Below are positions 1 to 7,407 of a stretch of 29,500 bases of DNA, piece after piece (within the stretch, counting starts at the first letter, position 1; each line of letters begins with the position of its first letter). Origin of the DNA: Fibrobacter sp. UBA1765 (GTDB lineage Bacteria > Fibrobacterota > Fibrobacteria > Fibrobacterales > Fibrobacteraceae); NCBI GenBank assembly GCA_002314675.1, contig DCGZ01000071.1, forward strand, positions 1-29,500, in the 5' to 3' direction. Below the pieces are notes generated by a model. The model was not told where the DNA came from and ran no database searches. It was given only the letters and a program-made list of their open reading frames with translations. The position numbers and the translations under genes were made by a program.

Positions 1-11
1 TGTATAAAGAA

Positions 12-34
12 AACTACCGGCTAGGCCGGTAGTT
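12..34. repeat. Perfect 10-bp stem-loop at the IS left side
   Basis: Bases 12-21 (aactaccggc) and 25-34 (gccggtagtt) are exact reverse complements around a 3-nt loop. Upstream of an IS200-type transposase such a structure is either the left-end hairpin bound by TnpA or the transcription-blocking stem known from IS200. No T-tract follows it on the + strand, which favours the end-recognition role. Confidence 0.7.
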
Positions 35-68
35 CCGTAAAAGCCTTCTGGCGGTCATGGTGACAAGA

Positions 69-129
69 AATCCTTTGACTAATATTGAGATGCGGCATGC
101 CAACTGCATAACAATAAAATCAAAGGATT
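69..129 (+). promoter_or_regulatory. Inverted repeat burying the tnpA ribosome binding site
   Basis: Bases 69-78 (aatcctttga) pair perfectly with 120-129 (tcaaaggatt) over 41 intervening bases. The right arm contains aaagga (122-127), the only Shine-Dalgarno-like sequence before the ATG at 135. In a transcript reading in from outside, the 10-bp stem would hide the ribosome binding site. Salmonella IS200 is known to limit transposase translation in this way. The pairing is seen directly; the regulatory effect is inferred. Confidence 0.6.
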
Positions 130-134
130 ATAAA

Positions 135-572
135 ATGAATGATAGAAATAAATCAACCGCACATACCACTTGGAACTGCAAGTACCATATTGTGTTTGCT
201 CCAAAATTTAGAAGGAAAATCTTTTACAATCAAAAAAAGGTAATAGTCGGGAAAATCCTAAGAAAGCTTTGCGAATGGAAAGGTGTTGAAATAATAGAAG
301 CGGAGGTTTGTCCTGACCATGTACATATGTTGGTGGCGATACCACCGAAACTTTCTGTATCAAGTTTTATGGGGTATTTGAAAGGGAAAAGTAGCCTGGA
401 ATTGTACGATACCATCCAAGAATTGAAAAACAAGTATAGGAACAGGGAGTTTTGGTGCCGCGGATATTATGTTGACACTGCGGGTAAAAATGCAGACAGA
501 ATCAAGGCGTATATCCAAAAACAACTAGAAGAAGATAAGCTGGGTGAACAGCTAACCATGTTTGGCAAATAG
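135..572 (+). CDS. tnpA: IS200/IS605-family Y1 transposase TnpA
   Basis: This 145-residue protein is the normal size for an IS200 TnpA, a single-domain HUH enzyme that cuts and rejoins single-stranded DNA at hairpin ends. The HUH pair is H62-V63-H64 in PDHVHM. A tyrosine followed four residues later by glutamine (Y126 and Q130, in AYIQKQ) matches the catalytic Tyr and supporting Gln of ISHp608 TnpA. The N-terminal CKYHIVFAPKFRR segment is also typical. I chose ATG 135 because it follows aaagga by 7 nt; an in-frame ATG at 57 would add 26 residues lying within the regulatory inverted repeat. The gene appears intact. Confidence 0.93.
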   Translation: MNDRNKSTAHTTWNCKYHIVFAPKFRRKIFYNQKKVIVGKILRKLCEWKGVEIIEAEVCPDHVHMLVAIPPKLSVSSFMGYLKGKSSLELYDTIQELKNKYRNREFWCRGYYVDTAGKNADRIKAYIQKQLEEDKLGEQLTMFGK

Positions 573-573
573 T

Positions 574-640
574 GCCCGTTTACGGGCGGCTTGGTAAGGA
601 CCAACGCAGGTGGCAGATTGTCGTGCGTGCCCTTGCACGC
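574..640. repeat. Cluster of three hairpins at the IS right side
   Basis: Three perfect small stem-loops follow the tnpA stop codon. They are gcccgt/acgggc (574-579 with 582-587), ttggt/accaa (591-595 with 600-604) and gcgtgc/gcacgc (625-630 with 635-640). One is likely the right-end TnpA-binding hairpin; the first could also act in transcription termination, although no T-tract follows it. Confidence 0.5.
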
Positions 641-672
641 GGCTAGCATCCTAGGGCTACGCCCGTATATGA

Positions 673-843
673 AGAACCATCGGCGATAGCTCGAGAGCGC
701 TTTGGACAAAGGAGGCTATCAAGGCTGCTGAAAGCTATGATATGTCTTGGCAGTATTGGGGTTTTGTCGGCGTAGGTGGCTTTGAAGCCTACAACAAGGG
801 CAAGGGAGCTTTTTTTTGTATTCCAGGGAGCGTTGCTTGTTAG
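673..843 (+). pseudogene. Broken C-terminal fragment, GH5-cellulase-like
   Basis: A start-less open frame runs from just after the TGA at 670-672 to TAG at 841-843. Its middle reads SSRALWTKEAIKAAE and then SYDMSWQYWGFVGVGGFEAY. A helix followed by an S-W-x-Y-W-x-F strand and a G-G-F-x-x-Y turn resembles the last helix and strand of GH5-type cellulases, which commonly end in a W-x-Y-W-x-F strand before a G-F-x-x-Y/D turn. No catalytic residues remain. The last residues follow a run of eight T's and look frame-shifted. The fragment abuts the insertion sequence, so transposon-associated truncation is the simplest explanation. The family call comes from recalled pattern only and is tentative. 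Confidence 0.45.
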
Positions 844-950
844 TTGTTAGCTTTTGCTTACTTTATTTGCCTTTTGGTAAGTTTTTTACGAGGCAATGGA
901 CCTTGGGAGTTTTACAATTTTTGTGCGTAGATAGCCATGCGTTTACAACA

Positions 951-987
951 TTTGCCGCCCTGCATTTTCTTTGCTTTTCTAAATTTG
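951..987 (+). promoter_or_regulatory. Candidate nuo operon promoter (TAnnTTTG box)
   Basis: TAAATTTG at 980-987 lies 24 nt before the nuoB ATG, and TTTG at 951-954 lies 25 nt upstream of that box. The box equals the Bacteroidetes -7 consensus TAnnTTTG. The spacing is longer than the 19 nt or so typical of that phylum. It is supported by the same box upstream of five other units in this window. Confidence 0.4.
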
Positions 988-1011
988 CACGCGGATATTT
1001 GTGAGGTGTCT

Positions 1012-1647
1012 ATGACAGCTGAGGCAGAAAAGCCGAATATAATTACGACCTCCCTTGACTTCCTTGTCAATTGGGGCCGTACGAACTCGCTCTGGCCGTT
1101 TCCGTATGGTACGGCTTGCTGCGCTATTGAATTCATGAGTACAGAAGTTGGACGCTACGACCTTTCCCGTATTGGTTCTGAATACGTTCGCTTTACACCG
1201 CGTCAGCCGGACGTGTTGCTTGTTTCTGGTACAATTACCTACAAGCAGGCTCCGGTCCTTAAGCGCATTTACGAACAGATGGCAGAACCTAAGTGGGTTA
1301 TTGCCATGGGCGCATGCGCTTGCTCTGGCGGTTTCTACGATTGTTACTGTACTGTTCCTGGTATCGACCATATCATTCCTGTCGACGTTTACATTGGCGG
1401 TTGCCCGACTCGCCCTGAAGCATTCTTCGATGCAATGTTTGACTTGCAGAACAAGATCAAGGACGAATCCTACATGAAGCAGCGCATGGAACGCGTCAAG
1501 GAACAGATCGAAATGATCAAGGCAAAGACTGCAGAAGCCAAGCAGAATGCCAAGGATCTTGTACACGAAAAAATCGTGGACATTTCTGAATTTGCCGCTG
1601 CAAAGAAAGACCAGCTTTTGAAGAAAGCCCAGTTCTGGAAGGAGTAG
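1012..1647 (+). CDS. nuoB: NADH-quinone oxidoreductase subunit B
   Basis: NuoB is the hydrophilic connecting subunit of complex I that holds cluster N2, the last iron-sulphur centre before quinone. The N2 ligands are visible as adjacent C36-C37 in YGTACCAIEF, C102 in GACACSGG and C131 in GGCPTRPE. Of 211 residues, the first 150 or so match the family. The last 60, rich in Lys, Glu and Ala, form an extra predicted coiled-coil tail (KQRMERVKEQIEMIKAKT and on). ATG 1012 is preferred because of the gtgaggtg ribosome site at 1001-1008; an in-frame ATG 25 codons upstream would add a non-conserved leader. It is the first gene of the nuo operon, and no nuoA precedes it. Two bases separate it from nuoC. 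Confidence 0.96.
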   Translation: MTAEAEKPNIITTSLDFLVNWGRTNSLWPFPYGTACCAIEFMSTEVGRYDLSRIGSEYVRFTPRQPDVLLVSGTITYKQAPVLKRIYEQMAEPKWVIAMGACACSGGFYDCYCTVPGIDHIIPVDVYIGGCPTRPEAFFDAMFDLQNKIKDESYMKQRMERVKEQIEMIKAKTAEAKQNAKDLVHEKIVDISEFAAAKKDQLLKKAQFWKE

Positions 1648-1649
1648 AA

Positions 1650-2252
1650 ATGGACAATTTCGCAGAAACAATTGTCTCCGTCCTAGAGGCTAAGTTCGGC
1701 GCAAAGCGCGAAGCTCTTGCCAAGTGGGACACCTGTGTCGTAGTCGAAAAGAACGACATCCATGCAGTCATCGAGTTCCTGAAGAATGAATACCAGATGG
1801 ACATGCTCCTTGACCTCGCTGGCATTGACTACTTGACTTACCCTAACCACGAGGGCCCGCGTTTTGCAATCTCCTATGCCTTGAAGAGCATGAAGAATCC
1901 GGGCCGCAGAATCCGTCTTAAGGTGCTGGTCAGCGAAGCAGACCTCAAGGTCCCGACCGTTACGGACCTTTACAAGGTCGCCAACTGGCTAGAACGCGAA
2001 GTCTTTGACCAGTATGGACTTACGTTCGTTGGTCACCCGGATCTCCGCCGTATTTTGAACCATCATGAATTTGTTGGCCACCCGCTCCGCAAGGATTACC
2101 CTGCAACACGTCGCCAGTGGCTTTCTGAAAACGATTACTTGGTTCCGGAACTTGAAAAGCATCTTGAAACCCTTGGCTACAAGGTTATTCAGCGCTCTGA
2201 AGAAATCAATCCTTGCGACAATGAATACCTTGAAGGGAGTATCCAGAAATGA
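1650..2252 (+). CDS. nuoC: NADH-quinone oxidoreductase subunit C
   Basis: This is the 30-kDa-type hydrophilic subunit of the complex I peripheral arm; it carries no cofactor and packs against NuoD. The 200-residue protein carries the family signature at residues 115-137 (LEREVFDQYGLTFVGHPDLRR) and GHPLRKDY at 143-150. It is a stand-alone NuoC, not the NuoCD fusion of enterobacteria. Its ATG follows the nuoB stop by 2 nt, with aaggag in the end of nuoB as ribosome site, and its TGA overlaps the nuoD ATG by 4 nt (ATGA), indicating translational coupling. Confidence 0.95.
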   Translation: MDNFAETIVSVLEAKFGAKREALAKWDTCVVVEKNDIHAVIEFLKNEYQMDMLLDLAGIDYLTYPNHEGPRFAISYALKSMKNPGRRIRLKVLVSEADLKVPTVTDLYKVANWLEREVFDQYGLTFVGHPDLRRILNHHEFVGHPLRKDYPATRRQWLSENDYLVPELEKHLETLGYKVIQRSEEINPCDNEYLEGSIQK

Positions 2253-3442
2253 TCGTACTAGACCCGAATGGCGAAAAGCTTAACTTGATGCCTTTGAACA
2301 TGGGCCCGTCACACCCGGCAACCCATCACTGCGTACGTTTGCTCGCAGCTATTGAAGGCGAAACAATTGTTGGCGCCGTGCATGAAATCGGTTTTATGCA
2401 CCGTGGCTTTGAAAAGATGGTTGAACGCGGTACCTGGCAGCAGGTTATCCCGTATACCGACCGTTTGAACTATTGCTCTGCCATGATGAACAACATTGCT
2501 TTCTGCCGCGCCGTAGAAAACATGTTTGGCATTGAAATCCCGGAACGCAACAAGGTTCTTCGCGTTATCGTGAACGAACTTTCTCGCATTAACGACCACT
2601 TCATTTGCGTTGCTGCTGCTTTCCAGGACTTGGGCGGTACAACCCCGTTCATGTATGCATTTAACCCGCGTGAAGAAATCATGCTTATTTGGGAAAAGCT
2701 TACAGGCGCTCGCCTCACAAATAGCTTTGCCCGTATTGGCGGTCTTTATCGCGACTCTTACGATGGCTTTGAAAGCGATGTTCTTGCAGCTTGCGTTTCT
2801 GTAGAAAAGGCTCTCAAGGACTTGCACGCTTGCCTTGATCGTAACCGTATCTTCCTCGACCGTACCGTTGGTATCGGCAAGATCAGCAAGGAAGATGCTA
2901 TCAGCTACGGTTGGACAGGCCCTGTTCTTCGCGCAACTGGCGTAGAAAGCGACCTCCGTAAGGATGAACCGTATTACGATTACGAAACCTACGATTGGGA
3001 CGTTGTTGTTGGTACAAACGGCGACGCTAACGACCGCTTGCAGGTTCGCCTTGCAGAAATCGAAGAATCGGTAAAGATCGTTCGCCAGGCTTTAAAGCGC
3101 CTTGCTCCAGGCCCGGTTGACATTGTTGACCCGCGCATTCGCGTCCCGTCTCACAAGATGGCTTACCAGGATATGGAAGGTCTTATCGGTCGCTTCAAGA
3201 GTGTTTACGAAGGCATTCGCGTTCCGCAGGGTGAATACTATTGCGGTTCTGAATGCGCTAACGGTGAAGTCGGCTTTACCATTATCGCTGATGGTTCCGG
3301 TCACCCGTACCGTATCAAGGTTCGTTCCCCGAGCTTTGCTCACGTTTCCGCATTTGCCGAATTGGTCGAAGGCTTGACACTTGCCGACTCCATGGCTATC
3401 CTCCCAGGCCTCAACATGATTGCAGGAGAACTTGACCGATGA
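2249..3442 (+). CDS. nuoD: NADH-quinone oxidoreductase subunit D
   Basis: This is the 49-kDa-type subunit, derived from the hydrogenase large subunit, which forms the quinone pocket together with NuoB. The 397 residues show GPSHPATHH at 19-27, the conserved loop that normally reads GPQHPATHG and supplies a quinone-contacting His. IGFMHRGFEKM (47-57), YTDRLNY (69-75), and near the end VRSPSF and GELDR are also present. The change to HH at the end of the first motif is a small departure from the usual HG. The gene is joined to nuoC and nuoE by 4-nt ATGA overlaps at both ends. Confidence 0.96.
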   Translation: MIVLDPNGEKLNLMPLNMGPSHPATHHCVRLLAAIEGETIVGAVHEIGFMHRGFEKMVERGTWQQVIPYTDRLNYCSAMMNNIAFCRAVENMFGIEIPERNKVLRVIVNELSRINDHFICVAAAFQDLGGTTPFMYAFNPREEIMLIWEKLTGARLTNSFARIGGLYRDSYDGFESDVLAACVSVEKALKDLHACLDRNRIFLDRTVGIGKISKEDAISYGWTGPVLRATGVESDLRKDEPYYDYETYDWDVVVGTNGDANDRLQVRLAEIEESVKIVRQALKRLAPGPVDIVDPRIRVPSHKMAYQDMEGLIGRFKSVYEGIRVPQGEYYCGSECANGEVGFTIIADGSGHPYRIKVRSPSFAHVSAFAELVEGLTLADSMAILPGLNMIAGELDR

Positions 3443-4503
3443 GAGAACATATCAAGGGTGCAGTCCAAGAGATTGCCAATAACCGTTTGAAGTTTGATCG
3501 CCCGGAACAGCCGCAAGTTGTTTACCCGACTCCGGCAGATCAGTTTGGACACGTTCACAAGTCACAGCCGCAGCCAAGCCGCGAAGAAGTGTTTGCAAAG
3601 ATGGACACTCCAGAAACCAAGGCTCGCGTTGCAGACTTGCTTAGCCGCTACCCGGTTGCTCAGGGGGCACTCCTCGAAGTGCTTTGGCTTGTGCAGGGTA
3701 TGTTCGGCTGGGTTCCGACCGAAGGCATTCGCTGGGCTGCAAACGTTTGCTCTTGCGCCCCGGCACACGCTCTTGGCGTAGCCACATTCTATACCATGTA
3801 CAATCACGCTCCCAAGGGCAAGTTCATGTTGCAGTTCTGCCGCAACATCAGCTGCGCTATCAAGGGCGCTCAGCCGCTTATCAAGTATGTCGAAAACAAG
3901 CTCGGCATCAAGAGCGGCGAAACCACCCCGGACGGTATGTTCACCATTCTTCAGGTGGAATGCCTTGGTTCCTGCGGCAACGGCCCGATGATGCTCGTGA
4001 ACGACGACTTTGCAACGGATGTCGTGAATGGCGAGCTCAAGATGAAGCGTGGCACGACTCTTACTGAAGCTAGCATCGATCGCATTATCGACTGGTGCAA
4101 GGCTCATGCAAATAACGTTCCTAAGCACGATGTGCTTGGCGGCACAGTCAAGGGCCACAGCGGTCACCCGGGCGCTCCGGGTGCAATTGCAAAGCCGCAG
4201 GTTCCTGACTACGCTCCACCTAGCCCAGTGCTCAATGTAAAGGCTGAAGCTGATGAAGCTGGCGCAACCCTTACTTGGAAGGGTGCTCCGGAATTCACCA
4301 AGCTTGTTGTTGAAAAGAAGGATGGCGCAAATTGGGTCGCAGTAGGCGAGCCGGGCGTTAAGGACAAGGCATTCGTTGATGCCGCTGGTAAGGTCGGCGA
4401 TGAATATCGCATGATCGCTACAAGTGGCGAACGCGTTGCCAAACCTTCTAATGTTGCTGTCACAACTCAAAAGCCGGCTCCGGTTGAAGAGAAGGTGGGT
4501 TAA
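3439..4503 (+). CDS. nuoE: NADH-quinone oxidoreductase subunit E with C-terminal FnIII-like domain
   Basis: NuoE is the 24-kDa-type subunit with the [2Fe-2S] cluster N1a beside the NADH-oxidising NuoF. The thioredoxin-like ferredoxin core spans about residues 50-222, with the cluster ligands C134, C139, C175 and C179 in the normal C-x4-C and C-x3-C spacing. At 354 residues it is about twice the usual length. An extra 50-residue N-terminal leader precedes the core. After a Gly/Pro/His-rich linker (about 231-258), residues 260-344 look like a fibronectin type III domain: PPSPVLNVKA, then GATLTW, then WVAV, DEYRMIA and a closing KPSNVAVTT strand. The ferredoxin assignment is secure. The FnIII call is by pattern, and its function is unknown. 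Confidence 0.95.
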   Translation: MREHIKGAVQEIANNRLKFDRPEQPQVVYPTPADQFGHVHKSQPQPSREEVFAKMDTPETKARVADLLSRYPVAQGALLEVLWLVQGMFGWVPTEGIRWAANVCSCAPAHALGVATFYTMYNHAPKGKFMLQFCRNISCAIKGAQPLIKYVENKLGIKSGETTPDGMFTILQVECLGSCGNGPMMLVNDDFATDVVNGELKMKRGTTLTEASIDRIIDWCKAHANNVPKHDVLGGTVKGHSGHPGAPGAIAKPQVPDYAPPSPVLNVKAEADEAGATLTWKGAPEFTKLVVEKKDGANWVAVGEPGVKDKAFVDAAGKVGDEYRMIATSGERVAKPSNVAVTTQKPAPVEEKVG

Positions 4504-4505
4504 TT

Positions 4506-5813
4506 ATGGCAGAATGCGTAAAAGTTTGTACAGAAAACTTTGGCAAGGGCGCCCAGGACATCGAAGTCTACAAGAAGCTGGGCGGCTATGAAAATATTTC
4601 CGAACGCTTGTTCAACATGAGCCAGTTCGAGCTCATCGACTACGTTCAGCGCTCTAACTTGCGCGGTCGTGGTGGTGCAGGCTTCCCGACAGGTATGAAG
4701 TGGAGCTTTGTTCCGCGCGGTACCGGCAAGCCGGTCTATATCGTGGTGAACGCTGACGAAGGTGAAGGCGGTACGTTCAAGGACCACTTCCTTATGCTCG
4801 AAGATCCGCACCGCTTGATCGAAGGCCTCATCATTGCAGCTTGGGCTCTCGGTTCCCGCGCAGCATACATCTACTGCCGTGGCGAATTCCTCCCTTGCAT
4901 CGAAAGCCTCAACAAGGCCTTGAACCAGGCTTATGCCGCTGGCTACCTTGGCGAAAATATCATGGGCACAAAGTTCTGCTTTGATATCTTCGTTCACCGT
5001 GGCGCTGGCGCTTACATTTGCGGTGAAGAAACCGCTCTCATTAACTCTCTTGAAGGCCAGAAGGGCCAGCCGCGCCTTAAGCCGCCGTTCCCGGCAGTTA
5101 GCGGTGCATGGAAGAGCCCGACTTGCGTGAACAACGTAGAAACAATCATGGCTCTCCCTTGGATCCTTAAGCATGACCCGAGCGAATACGCCAAGATGGG
5201 TACTCCACGTGCTGGCGGTACCAAGGTGTTCTGCATTTCTGGTGACGTAAAGAATCCGGGTGTTTACGAAGCTCCGCTCGGCACCCCGATGATGACTATG
5301 ATTAACGATTACGCCGGTGGCGTTGTGGGTGGCAAGCTCAAGGCTGTGCTCCCGGGCGGTTCCTCTTGCGCTCCGCTTACTGCAGAAGAAGCTGCAGTCG
5401 CCACAATGGACTACGAATGCCTCGCTTCCATGAAGACGATGTTCGGTTCCGGTGCCATGATCGTTATTAACGATACGCACAACATGGTTGACTTGCTGAA
5501 CGTTCTCGGCAACTTCTATAGCCATGAATCTTGCGGTCAGTGCACTCCGTGCCGCGAAGGTACAGGTCTTTTGCATCGCATCTTGAACCAGATCGTTGCC
5601 GGTAACGGCCACGACGGTGATGTTGAATTTATGCAGAGTCTCTGTGGCGGCTTCGGTGGCGTAACGATTTGCCCGCTTTCCATTTCCTTGGGAGGCCCGG
5701 TAAGTTCCTACAGCGCCAAGTTCCGTGCAGACTTCGATGAATACATCGCTAGGAACCCGGATCACGCAAAGCCGCGCGTACAAGAAAACTATCGTCCTGG
5801 AATCTTCTGGTAA
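4506..5813 (+). CDS. nuoF: NADH-quinone oxidoreductase subunit F (NADH/FMN-binding)
   Basis: NuoF is the electron-entry subunit, where NADH reduces FMN, which passes electrons to the [4Fe-4S] cluster N3. The 435 residues carry the FMN glycine-rich loop RGRGGAGFPTG (53-63), the nucleotide loop NADEGEGGTFKDH (82-94) and GAYICGEETAL (168-178). The N3 ligands are C343, C346 and C349 in SCGQCTPCREG plus C389. The usual ESEPGT reads EGEGGT here; both acidic residues are kept, but the proline is missing. The ribosome site aaggtg lies at 4492-4497, inside the end of nuoE, and the gap to nuoE is only 2 nt. Antisense frames here are shadows of codon bias. Confidence 0.97.
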   Translation: MAECVKVCTENFGKGAQDIEVYKKLGGYENISERLFNMSQFELIDYVQRSNLRGRGGAGFPTGMKWSFVPRGTGKPVYIVVNADEGEGGTFKDHFLMLEDPHRLIEGLIIAAWALGSRAAYIYCRGEFLPCIESLNKALNQAYAAGYLGENIMGTKFCFDIFVHRGAGAYICGEETALINSLEGQKGQPRLKPPFPAVSGAWKSPTCVNNVETIMALPWILKHDPSEYAKMGTPRAGGTKVFCISGDVKNPGVYEAPLGTPMMTMINDYAGGVVGGKLKAVLPGGSSCAPLTAEEAAVATMDYECLASMKTMFGSGAMIVINDTHNMVDLLNVLGNFYSHESCGQCTPCREGTGLLHRILNQIVAGNGHDGDVEFMQSLCGGFGGVTICPLSISLGGPVSSYSAKFRADFDEYIARNPDHAKPRVQENYRPGIFW

Positions 5814-5817
5814 TAAT

Positions 5818-7407
5818 ATGAGTAACTACTATAACATGCCGAAACTTCCGACCGAAAACAGCCCGAAGGTTGAAATCTTCGTGGACGACAAGGCCGTGAT
5901 GGTTCCTGGCGACACCAACTTGCTCGAAGCCCTGAAGGCTGTCGGCATTGAAACTCCGCACGTCTGTTACCATCCGTATTTGCCGGTTTCTGGTAACTGC
6001 CGTCAGTGCCTTGTAGAACAGGAAGGCCCGCGTGGTCGTATGCTTGTGATTTCTTGCTATACTCCTGTTGCTCCTGGCATGAAGGTCTATACTCCTGCCT
6101 CTAGCGCTCGCGTAAAGAATGCCCGCAAGGCTACACAGGAATTCATGCTTGTGAACCACCCGCTCGATTGCCCGATTTGTGACAAGGCCGGTGAATGCAC
6201 ATTGCAGGAAAACTACATGGAAGCAGGCCAGAACGAAGGCCGCATGCGCCCGGAATACGGCAAGAACTACCATGGCAACCCGGAACACCAGTTCATTGAT
6301 GCAAAGGGACAGCTCCGTGGCGGTAAGCGCGTAGACATTGGCCCGCGTATCTTCCTCGATGAAGAACGTTGCGTTCAGTGCGACCGCTGCGTACGCTTTA
6401 TGCGTTCCATCGCTGGTGACGAACAGCTTCAGCTTGCTGCCCGTGCAGACCACACCTACATTACGACATTCCCTGGCGAAAAGCTGGATCATGAATACGA
6501 CCTTTGCGTAACGGACGTTTGCCCGACTGGCGCAATGACCGCAAAGTATTTCCGCTTCCAGAAGCGCGTATGGCTCCTTAGCCACACTCCGACTGTCTCC
6601 ATGGATGATTCCCTCGGTGCAAACATCTGGCTTGACCATGCCGATGGCAAGATCTATCGCATGATGCCGCGTTGCAACCCGGAAGTAAACCGCAGCTGGA
6701 TTTCTAACACCACGCGTCTCGCTTGCCTCGAATTCGGCAAGAACCGTCTCCCGGCAATCGACATGAGTGCAATCAAGCTCGAAGGCAAGGTTGCAATCGT
6801 CGCTGGCGGCGAATGCACAATTGAAGATCTTGCAGCAATCAAGATGCTTGCTGAAAAGACCGGTGCTGAAGTGTTCGGTGGCACGTTCAAGAAGGTTGGT
6901 TCTCCAGACGGTATCGCTATGAGCGGTGACCCGATGGCAAACCGTGCAGGCTTCAAGCTCATGGGCCTTGCAGACGACAATCTCGCAGACCTTGCAAAGC
7001 GTGCTTCTGAATTCCAGACAGTCATTATCGTGAATAACGATGTAATCGGTGAAGGCAAGGGCGCTGCTGATGCTCTCAAGAAGATTCCGAACCGCATCGT
7101 TCTTGGCGCATTCGACAACGAAACCGCCAAGATGGCAACTGTCGCATTCGGCATCAACCACTGGAGTGAAGTCCAGGGTACAATGGTTAACTCCTTGAAC
7201 ATGATTCAGAAGTTGAATGCTGCCCCGACAGCTCCGGATGCAAACTTGCAGCCAGCCTACGCTGTGCTTTCTGCACTTGCTGGCACGCAGTTTACGAGCG
7301 CATTTGAAGCTTTCAAGAAGGCTGGCGAATATGCTAGTGTTCTGGCAGGCCTTTCTTACGATACCATCAAGAGCTCCGGTAAGTTGCTCGAAGGAGGTAA
7401 CGCCTAA
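5818..7407 (+). CDS. nuoG: NADH-quinone oxidoreductase subunit G (short form)
   Basis: This is the 75-kDa-type iron-sulphur subunit. With ATG 5818 it has 529 residues, a short NuoG. The [2Fe-2S] ligands are C50, C61, C64 and C80. The His-Cys3 cluster is H114, C118, C121 and C127 in HPLDCPICDKAGEC. The next [4Fe-4S] cluster uses C185, C188, C191 and C235. The region that would carry the extra N7 cluster (around 258-270, TPTVSMDDSLGANI) has no cysteines, so N7 is absent. The remainder is a truncated molybdopterin-oxidoreductase-like domain. ATG 5818, 4 nt after the nuoF stop, is preferred over an in-frame ATG at 5725 inside nuoF. No clear ribosome site is visible, consistent with coupling to nuoF. 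Confidence 0.95.
   Translation: MSNYYNMPKLPTENSPKVEIFVDDKAVMVPGDTNLLEALKAVGIETPHVCYHPYLPVSGNCRQCLVEQEGPRGRMLVISCYTPVAPGMKVYTPASSARVKNARKATQEFMLVNHPLDCPICDKAGECTLQENYMEAGQNEGRMRPEYGKNYHGNPEHQFIDAKGQLRGGKRVDIGPRIFLDEERCVQCDRCVRFMRSIAGDEQLQLAARADHTYITTFPGEKLDHEYDLCVTDVCPTGAMTAKYFRFQKRVWLLSHTPTVSMDDSLGANIWLDHADGKIYRMMPRCNPEVNRSWISNTTRLACLEFGKNRLPAIDMSAIKLEGKVAIVAGGECTIEDLAAIKMLAEKTGAEVFGGTFKKVGSPDGIAMSGDPMANRAGFKLMGLADDNLADLAKRASEFQTVIIVNNDVIGEGKGAADALKKIPNRIVLGAFDNETAKMATVAFGINHWSEVQGTMVNSLNMIQKLNAAPTAPDANLQPAYAVLSALAGTQFTSAFEAFKKAGEYASVLAGLSYDTIKSSGKLLEGGNA

Larger units (their letters stand above)
1..672 (+). mobile_element. IS200/IS605-type insertion sequence (approximate limits)
   Basis: A single small Y1 transposase gene is flanked by short perfect hairpins on both sides (12-34 on the left; 574-587, 591-604 and 625-640 on the right). 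This is the layout of an IS200-type element that moves as single-stranded DNA and recognises subterminal hairpins. No tnpB accompanies it, so the element is IS200-like rather than a full IS605. The true tips cannot be fixed: the left tip may lie before base 1, and the right tip is somewhere between about 640 and 700, where gene-like sequence (673-843) begins. Such elements make no target duplication, so none is expected. Confidence 0.7.

Noticed and set aside
57..134. Upstream ATG as the tnpA start
   Set aside because: It would place the regulatory inverted repeat inside the coding region; the 26 extra residues do not resemble TnpA, and ATG 135 has the proper ribosome site.
816..1004. Short plus-strand frame before nuoB as a possible nuoA
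   Set aside because: The 62-residue product lacks the NuoA signature and the three-helix layout, and is too short.
5749..7161. Long minus-strand open frame opposite nuoG
   Set aside because: Same codon-bias shadow effect; no ribosome site and no family resemblance.
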